Assembly (NCBI RefSeq): GCF_963576615.1
Contig: NC_088711.1
Coordinates: 60,864,248 to 60,928,247 of the forward strand
Reading direction: 5' to 3'
DNA: 64,000 nucleotides
Origin: Watersipora subatra
Taxonomy: Eukaryota > Bryozoa > Gymnolaemata > Cheilostomatida > Watersiporidae
Shown: positions 57,001 through 64,000 of the stretch, in pieces
Position numbering within the stretch: position 1 is the first letter of the stretch
Layout of the letters: each line of letters begins with the position of its first letter
Translations under genes and position numbers: made by a program
Notes under the pieces: generated by a model
Seen by the model: the letters and a program-made list of their open reading frames with translations, nothing else
Told to the model about the DNA's origin: nothing
Database searches by the model: none

Positions 57001-58724
57001 CGATTACAAGGTCTTAAAAGCTCAAAAATGAACAGTTAATCGCAGCCATCACGAGAACGGCGTAGGTTGGAATCCCTTTATTTCGATGAGCTACTCAACT
57101 CGACGTGGTTATTATTTTGACATGTCATATTATCACGTGAATTGAAAAGCCAATAAAAGGCTCAATATAAAACGCCTTGTAGCAATAGTTTATGACAAAC
57201 ATTTCCGGTTCTACCGAAAAGCCTGTATCAAATATAGATGCTCGCTACTTCACAGTTTTGTTTCATCTTGGTCTTATCATCTAGTCGTAATCTGATCATG
57301 TGGCCCATACTTCCTGACAAATAGTGTGAACATTTTCTGCAGAATTTTTCGACTATCACAAGTGACCAACAGGCTCCTCATGTCTATCAAAGGATGATAT
57401 GCACTCCTTCGAGCTAAAGTTAAAAAATTAAACTAGTTTTTAGGCTAGGTTTTGCGATATCAGTGCTCAAAGTGACAGCCTCACAACGATGATGAAATAG
57501 ACGCGTAAGAATAATACACATGGTTTTATCGAATGCGTGAAGTATATTTGTGAAAATATTTCGACGAATGAGGTTGCATGAAAGTGTAAACAGAAGCAAT
57601 CGTGTTCGATTACATCCCATTTGAGCCGTTTTGGAAAGGGATTCCAATCTAAGGCGTTTTTGTAATGGCCCCTATTAACTGTTCGTTTTTTAGCTTTCAA
57701 GAGCTTGTAATCACATTGCTACATATTTTGCACCTACAACACAGCAGAGTGAGACATGGTAATCTTTTTGGTACCAAAAAACTGTAGTGTGAATTTTGTT
57801 GCAAGTCAACTTTTAAGGTTTTTGAGTGTCAGACTGACCAGAAATTGGACTTTCGATTAAATCGAGAGATTTTTTATGTTACAATTAGTAAATGGTATGT
57901 TATAATTTCCTTCTATGTGTTTTGATTTTACAATCATGAATACATCACTCTACTCTTCCATTAGAATTTTTTAGATCTTAACCTTAGTGTAGGCTAGCCT
58001 TTGCTACTTTAAGGTTTGCGTTCAAATTAGTTGATTATTAACAGATTTCTTTATGAGGCGACCAATAAATTTTACATATCACCTACTCTTTTGTTAAATG
58101 TGTATACAGATTATGCTATAAAATAGTAAAAAATACGCCTTGAACACTAAGCTAACAAATTCAAATTTGAAAAGACTACAAAAACCCAAAAATAAGCACT
58201 TACTGGAGTTACATAGGCAGGATTAAAATTTAAATATGGCGAGGAGTAAGTGTTTGTGTTGAGACTTGATGCTTGGCCTGCGGCAGCTCCTACAACGCAA
58301 AGCAAATCTGAGCTAGCGATACAAAACGAATTATTTGACAAAAAACACATCCAATGAGAAAATGTAGAGTAGAACAATGTAGAGTAGAAAATAAAAAAAA
58401 TCACTCAAACTAATGTCAAAACAGATAAAGCTGTGATATTAAAACTACGATGATATGCAGATCTTGGATTTTGCTAAAGCAATAACATCGATGTTTAGAG
58501 AGCTATCTCTTGGCTAGCTCCAATATTCGGCAAAATAAACATAATCGGTGAGCCCAAATCAATTGTGTAATATTTTCTTGCATGCAATTAAACATCCCTG
58601 ATTCAATTTTAAGCACAAATTACAAGAAGCTGTAAAGAGAAAAACTACACATAGTTACAAAAGAGCGTGCAAGAAGCAAAAACAACTTACCTAAAGATTC
58701 GGCTTTGCTGCCACCAGCAGCCAT
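51053..58724 (-). CDS. TIMM23: Mitochondrial import inner membrane translocase subunit TIM23, 193 aa
   Basis: TIM23 is the channel subunit of the presequence translocase in the inner mitochondrial membrane. Seven reverse-strand exons: 58724-58691, 58289-58204, 56341-56242, 55428-55347, 54488-54415, 52525-52430 and 51162-51053 (TAA). Phases are 1, 0, 1, 2, 1, 1 with GT..AG borders. Family blocks in order: SSPYLNFNPAYV (intermembrane-space segment), GRGRFELMFNTIGGFTAAG and GGAIGGLNGAYAGLQ (TM1, Gly motifs), INFVAKRSASWAQMCGVVSL (TM2), GHDDELNTVASGALSGLLFK (matrix loop and TM3), and GLRGCAKGGVAGLAITSAYV (TM4). This is the Tim17/22/23 domain. The N-terminus before the SPYL motif is short (about 28 residues), so the protein is slightly smaller than human TIM23 (209). 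Intron 2 carries a foldback MITE (56910-57812). Confidence 0.96.
56910..57812. mobile_element. Foldback MITE family, copy 2, in TIM23 intron 2
   Basis: Termini TTGCAACAAAATTCACATTA and, reversed, TTGCAACAAAATTCACACTA, matching the 34563-35445 copy across the whole length (TCACCATGTCTTACT, GGTGCCAAATATGTGG, TCGACGAATGAGGTTG). The outer AGTTGACT is present only at the right. It is diverged from copy 1 by scattered differences. Confidence 0.75.
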
Positions 58725-59146
58725 TTGTTTATCACTTACCACAACCAAATGTTAGTTGAAAAAAGTGAATAACACGCAAGCGATGATTGAATAAAAAGTT
58801 CTAAGTAAACCACCAGATAAGTTCTAAGTAAATCTTCAATACTATTGAAGAGATTCTCACGTTGAATAACGCAATGCTACCGGACAGGAAACATAGCCTA
58901 TGGGCTACATTTGAGCAACTTTATATTAGTTGCCGATTAACCAACCGAAATGTTAGTTGTACCTAGATGTCAAAGTGTTTTATTATAAAGATAACAACTA
59001 AAACAACGTGTTTAAACAAATATTTCTAGTTTAACTCTATCAATGTGGCTCTCTTGTTGTCTTTAAACACAAACATATCCTGTTTCATTACAGAGCAGAA
59101 AAAAGAACAATCTGTAAAACTGAACTGACAGCTTTAAACTTATTAG
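58725..59146. promoter_or_regulatory. Candidate bidirectional promoter between TIM23 and a divergent exon
   Basis: A 422-bp interval separates the TIM23 start codon (reverse) from the ATG of a possible forward first exon. It contains a short duplicated AGTTCTAAGTAAA motif (58797-58829). No TATA or initiator element can be assigned with confidence. Confidence 0.35.
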
Positions 59147-59203
59147 ATGGCTTCAAGGCTTCGAAACTTTTTAGATGGGAAAAATAATTTTGATGTTAAT
59201 CAG
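59147..59203 (+). CDS. Possible first coding exon of an unidentified divergent gene
   Basis: An ATG followed by 18 codons (MASRLRNFLDGKNNFDVNQ) runs directly into CAG|GTAGGT, a good donor. The peptide is hydrophilic and non-repetitive and looks like a real N-terminus, but I do not recognise the family. No matching downstream exon was found before 64000, so the rest would lie after a long intron or outside the window. Chance remains possible, since an ATG-to-donor stretch of 57 bases is short. Confidence 0.35.
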
Positions 59204-60011
59204 GTAGGTCGATTGAAGAAATTAGAGTGTATAGAACAGTTTTAAGTCACACAATGTCAATTCTTCAATTCTTAACTCCAGGAGAACAGAATACAAATGG
59301 TTTTCACAAATTGTGTTCTTGGTGGCATAAATGAAAGTGCCTCATTTGGTTTAGAGAGAGTTAATTAATTTTAGACTGAGTATGTTGTGTTGTAGAGTTG
59401 TATAAGCCTATAATCAGGTCTTTTATGGATTTCGAAAGGTATTTGTGGTAGACAAGATTAGAAAAAGCATAGACAAATGCTGTTAGACTTTTGTCTGCAG
59501 CTTGGGGTACAGATGTGGTTTTGTTCGTTTTGATTATGGCCAGATGAGGGATCTGACTATCAAAAAAGTGCTACTTGTATGTGTGATGAAGAGTTTAAGA
59601 TCACATAACTATTTGGGTAGATTGGTGGCATAAAACAATCCATCAGACTATCTAGTATAAGGGTATGTGTACATTTTATACGTTTTTTTGTCATTGAAGC
59701 TTTTTTGGTGTTGCGACTTATGACTGAGTATTTGCATCCAGGAATGCTCCCTACTTAGATGGCGTTTTACTCAGTGTGTGAATTTTTTAAACTATGCATT
59801 CTGATCAAAAGTAAACATTTTACTTCATTTAACAATATGTAATCACGCTGTTGAGCTTACCAGTAATCATGCCTAAAAGACTAGCAGACAAGCCCTCGCT
59901 GCACTGGTTAACCGCTGACTGAATAATGCAGCTGTATTTATAGAGTAATAACGTGACCTTCTGTACGACAATCCTGTAATGGAATACTGTTGGCCTACTG
60001 TCTTTTCAATC
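59204..60011. other. Non-coding, possibly intron 1 of the divergent gene
   Basis: AT-rich unique-looking sequence; nothing recognised. Confidence 0.4.
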
Positions 60012-60431
60012 ATGTCCAATTATGAAGCAAGCCCTTTTTGCTCTCCAACTCCTATGGCGTCGCACTATGACAACATTGAATATTACATTGACGATGAGTA
60101 AAACAACAATTAGAACCAGTAATCGTTTTGCTCGTTATATTAAGTTTGGTAGCTGCTCTGAGTTTTTCTGCTATTTAAAAAAATGCCTTGTTCAGGAGGC
60201 TGTGTCTGCAATTGTGGCTTAAACATTGCCACGATGAGTTTAGGAATACACGTTACAATTGTTTGTCATTTTGCGAATATACTTTTAAGATTAGTTCCCA
60301 ATAAAACCAAAGTTTACTGGATGAGCCCAAAAATCTTATGCTTCAACTGTATTTACACTTTAGCTATGTGTTGTGCAACTATGATTGTGACTAAAGTCTA
60401 CTCTCCTGGACTTGATGCTGAAGGAATATAA
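60012..60431 (+). pseudogene. Broken multi-pass membrane protein fragment, possibly GPCR-like
   Basis: Three short frames follow each other. At 60012 a frame reads MSNYEASPFCSPTPMASHYD and an acidic end IEYYIDDE, then stops. The next frame gives KQQLEPVIVLLVILSLVAAL, a membrane helix. A third frame (to 60431) has NIATMSLGIHVTIVCHFANI, then LVPNKTKVYWMSPKILCFNC and IYTLAMCCATMIVT. An extracellular-like acidic N-terminus, TM1, and TM2 with a W....C...Y pattern before TM3 recall the first part of a class A receptor. At least two frame changes are needed and the sequence ends after TM3, so it is a truncated, intronless remnant. The family assignment is tentative. Confidence 0.35.
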
Positions 60432-62487
60432 ATAAGGAGTTGCTTCCTAATTGAACCTTGAACCGCCATTCAGCATGAGAAACATACAATGTTTAGTCTA
60501 TATTCTGGGATGAATCTCATAGAGTACCATTTCTCTGCCCATTCATATGCAATGCAAACTCTCAGCCTACCGTTTTAATACTATTCACAGTGCTTCATGT
60601 GACAGACCAACTCTGATACTGGGAAGTGTCATTTTTATACGTAATGCTCTATTATAGATATGCTATAGTTTAAAAAATTTTTTTAATTTTTCAAGAAACA
60701 TTCTAGAAAAATATCAGACGAAAACAGAAAGTAACAGCGTTTACTTACTCATTCATCAGGTTCTTTATAGGTTGCATTGAACATGATCACTTTTCACAAA
60801 TATTGGTACATGTTTACATGGACGCCAAAGCTAGATTTAGTTCTAATAATGACAATAGATAAAATATCAGTGATTTAACTGTCAGAATATAGAAATGTAA
60901 ACATAATTTTAGTCTGATGTTGTTAAAACAACGACATCTAGAAACAAAATTTCAACGCATTGTGGTTTATTAAGTTTTCCGGCGCACTACCCTGCATATT
61001 TAAGATTGGTAAATTTGTATTTTGTTTTATGAAATTAATACATACAATTTTATGTGATAGCTACAGCTAGATTTTGTTGTAATAATGACAACGGATGAGT
61101 TAATTTTAAACTGTCTATGGATTTCAATTGCGTCTATCTATATATAGATCACAAGATTTGAAAACTTCGATTTTATATAAGACCTGCCACACTCACTCTC
61201 ATTCCTAGTCAGAATGGAAATGACTCAAAACACTTCATTGACAGTTTAGATTTTTGAAGCTTGATAATAACAGACCTCAAAACGAACAATCAGACTAAAA
61301 CGTAGTACTGTGATTTCATTTGAAATTGAGAGATTAGTTGAGATGACTCATGAGATCGTGCAGAACTCATGAGTTTTAGGTGATTAAACATGTTCTGAGA
61401 GTTGAAGCAATATAAGTCTTTTTTATCTTGCGAGGGGCGTTTTTTTTACATCAACCTGCAAAATTTACATGAAAAGCTATTGAACTGATAGCCAAATTTA
61501 GATTTTTTTAGTTGTATAAACATTAAAAATATTTTTTGTCTGTGCCATGACAGCGCACTATCATGGACTGGTCATTTAATCTAAGCTCATATTTGGCATA
61601 CTTTGTTGCTACTCTCTTTAGACATACTAGTTGAATACCCCGCGTTGCACGATAATAAACAAAAGTTTTTGCATGGAAAATTTATATTTGATTAGCTCAG
61701 TTTCTTTACCTAATAAATTGAATAAGTCTTAACTAGTCTAAATCCTTACTAAATTAAGAGCCATGTCTATCCCTCTGAAGCCAGCGTTAGGACAAAATAT
61801 TGCATCATGATCTCTCACACAATCATGATCTTCAAGCGCGATGGGTGAAGCATGCTATTCTAACACTTTTTAATACCAAACCAGTATATGTATATGTTTT
61901 ACCTCTTGGCGGTTTCCTAACTAATATCACTACCATTACTTACAGTTGATCACTATGTTAACTTAATCTTAATCTAGTTGTGATTCTCGGCTTTTTCCGA
62001 TCAACATGCAAAGATTCATGTGATGGTATACGAATCTCTCCGTCCTCTTCCGTGTTTTAGTTCTTAAAAGCAGTATGTCACTGCATTAGTTTATGAATTA
62101 TGATATCTGCTTTCCTTTATATTCAGACTAGCCTATACAAGTCTTTGAGCTCTCTTACTGCTCTTTACTGGTCTGGATAGTTGTGATGAGCTTCTTATTA
62201 TTTCGTGTAAGGTTCAATTATAGTTAGTCTATAGTTTGCTAAAGTTTTATCCTGTAATGCCATTTATGGTGGCTGAACCCTCAGGTATACATATTTACTC
62301 CAGGAGAAGATCACTATGACGCGACTTTTAGTTAGGTTTTTCCATGTCTTTACAGTGGGCATTGGCATTTGGTGTTTTACCTCTTACTATCTTAGACAAA
62401 ACTCATTGTATTTTGTATATATATTATTTGGTAATGTTTATATTTGCATCTTATCAAATAACAAAATTTTAAAACGTAGATTACGTA
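60432..62487. other. Intergenic, nothing recognised
   Basis: AT-rich sequence with no recognised coding homology. A short CTATCTATATATAGAT palindrome lies near 61134-61149. No terminal repeats were delimited. Confidence 0.45.
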
Positions 62488-63902
62488 TGCCATAAAACCT
62501 CTAATTGAATGCTATGGCGCTTTGTTTTTCCTCTATAGTTGCGGCCAATAGGAGATGGCGTTCAAATAGAGGCTAGCGGGGTATATTGCAAATGGCTTGT
62601 TAGAATGTTCGGAATATAAGTTTAGCCCTATTACGGGCAAAGCGAATATCGCCTATATTTTGCCCTCTTTTTCCACTGAAGCGATATTAAACCTTTTTGA
62701 CTCAATAAATCTGCTAACTTACCTTCAACTTGTTGAAGATCTCTTAATAAAAATGCACCGAGAAACCGAGAAATATCTCTGCCAGTTGATATTTATTGCT
62801 TGCAGTTGACCTCTGATGATATTATAGCCTATGCCCTTCTTTGCAATTTGTTGGCATTTTCAATTTTTATTCATTCTAAATTTGAAGATATGTTTTTATT
62901 TTACATCTATATTTAGTAATTTTGTATAAAAGCTCATTGCACTCATTGATATGTTTGCTACAGTTTGCAGCCAAAACTAGATTTTTTTGTGCAATAGAAG
63001 AGGAGTTATGAGCATCGATCCATTGTAAGCCTTGTTAAGATAGCCACAAGAATTCTATTAAATAACATGCTATAAATCTGCATATTTATAAATTATATAA
63101 TGATAATTTATCAAATGATACAAATATATATTCATGAACAAGTGACATAAATGAACCATACTTATATTACAAGCAGAAACAAAAGTAACGTTTTTAAAAC
63201 AAAAATATTTCTATCATTTGCTCGGATGGTTGCTTTCTGATTGGTGCTTTTGCTGGAACGAACATCTTCTAGTTTTCCAACACCTTCCACAATATCTTCT
63301 GGCTTCAAATCTTTTTCTGCACTTCTGAACTAGTCGATATTGGCGTCCAAACAACTTTTGGCAGAGCAAAACTTTCACGCAGTGCATTTAGCGCCAATGC
63401 AACGCGTAAAGGCTTGCTCGCTAAACGTAACCTTTGACCCAAAACTTGCAAACCATTTTATATGCATGTTGTTCGAAGTATTAAGACCGCATTAAACAAG
63501 GAACTACTATTAGCCTGAGACAGTTAGTAATTGTTTTTATGTCGTTGCTTTCAAAGTTCATATACCGTCGTGAATTTAAGTCATTTTTTATATATGTACA
63601 TGTACTTCAAAGTATCAAGACCATGTTAAACAAGGAACTACTGTTAGCCTGAGACCGTTATTGATTATTTCTACGGCGTTGCTTTCAAAGTTTCAACGAA
63701 GCGTAAGCAAAAAGCCTTGGAGTTGGACAACGAGAGAATTGATTGTTATTAATGTAAACGATTCATTATTAATACGATTTTGTGGACACTTTTCTACTGA
63801 TCACTTGATATTATAGACTCATAAAGATCAAAGATAGTCAAAGTGGCGGTCAAATAGAGGTGGTGTTCAAATAGAGGTGGCGTTCAATTAGAGGTTTTAC
63901 AG
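62488..63902. mobile_element. TA-flanked Tigger/mariner-like element (about 1.4 kb)
   Basis: The left end ...CCATAAAACCTCTAATTGAA and the reversed right end CTGTAAAACCTCTAATTGAA are inverted and continue into GCCACCTCTATTTGAAC-type motifs that repeat several times at each side. TA lies at 62486-62487 and 63903-63904. TAAAACCTCTA(A/T)TTGAACGCCA termini with TA duplications suggest a Tc1/mariner (Tigger) type. The interior has a short unassigned frame (62597-62809) and a direct repeat (63468-63692), but no recognisable transposase. Confidence 0.65.
63468..63692. repeat. Direct repeat, two copies of about 95 bp
   Basis: Copies at about 63468-63565 and 63598-63692 share GTTAAACAAGGAACTACT-type sequence, TTAGCCTGAGAC and CGTTGCTTTCAAAGTT. 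They lie in the right half of the 62488-63902 element. Confidence 0.8.
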
Positions 63903-64000
63903 TATATTTATAAAAAATATATATATACATGTACATTTAAAAAAATAATAAAATGCTAAATAACAAAATTTCAAAATATAAAATATATATTTGTACAAAA

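Overview
The window is animal nuclear DNA. Genes are split by GT..AG introns, most of the sequence is AT-rich intron or intergenic DNA, and transposons and minisatellites are dense. The protein-coding content (regucalcin, NDUFA6, TIM23 and a Shisa-like membrane protein family) and the types of DNA transposon, SINE and Helentron-like repeats fit an invertebrate, probably a marine spiralian such as a mollusc or bryozoan. The sequence alone does not settle the species. I saw no LTR retrovirus-like element, Polinton, toxin gene, CRISPR array or functional tRNA/rRNA gene.

Layout. 700-5380 (+): the last four coding exons of a regucalcin/SMP-30 gene whose 5' part lies before the window; one exon carries a frame break. 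7913-15937 (+): gene A, a 5-exon, 258-residue single-pass membrane protein with a signal peptide, a six-cysteine ectodomain and a PPxY-rich tail. 17867-20947 (+): A', a decayed tandem copy of gene A whose signal-peptide exon is split by a MITE. 21672-23317 (-): NDUFA6, complete in three exons. 29968-50068 (-): gene B, a 5-exon, 230-residue relative of gene A with the same intron phases (1, 2, 1, 0), the same cysteine pattern and PPxY motifs. Its 10.9-kb first intron holds a dead duplicate of its own exon 2, split by a 2.6-kb foldback transposon with a 10-bp target duplication. 51053-58724 (-): TIM23 (TIMM23), complete in seven exons. 59147-59203 (+): a possible first exon of a divergent gene. 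60012-60431: a broken multi-pass membrane protein fragment. 62488-63902: a TA-flanked transposon.

Mobile DNA. Many elements can be delimited by terminal inverted repeats plus target duplications: three hAT-type elements and one hAT-type foldback with 8-bp duplications, a Mutator-like MITE family with 9-bp duplications (three copies), several TA-flanked mariner/Tigger-type elements, a Harbinger-type MITE, a Helentron-like element, a LINE 3' fragment and tRNA-like SINEs. Several are nested, which gives relative ages.

How the genes relate. Regucalcin, NDUFA6 and TIM23 are unrelated housekeeping genes. The connected system is the A / A' / B family. The PPxY and LPxY motifs predict binding to WW-domain proteins such as NEDD4-family ubiquitin ligases, and the secreted-side cysteine module predicts an adaptor or trafficking role like that proposed for Shisa-like STMC6 proteins. 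That function is inferred from architecture only.
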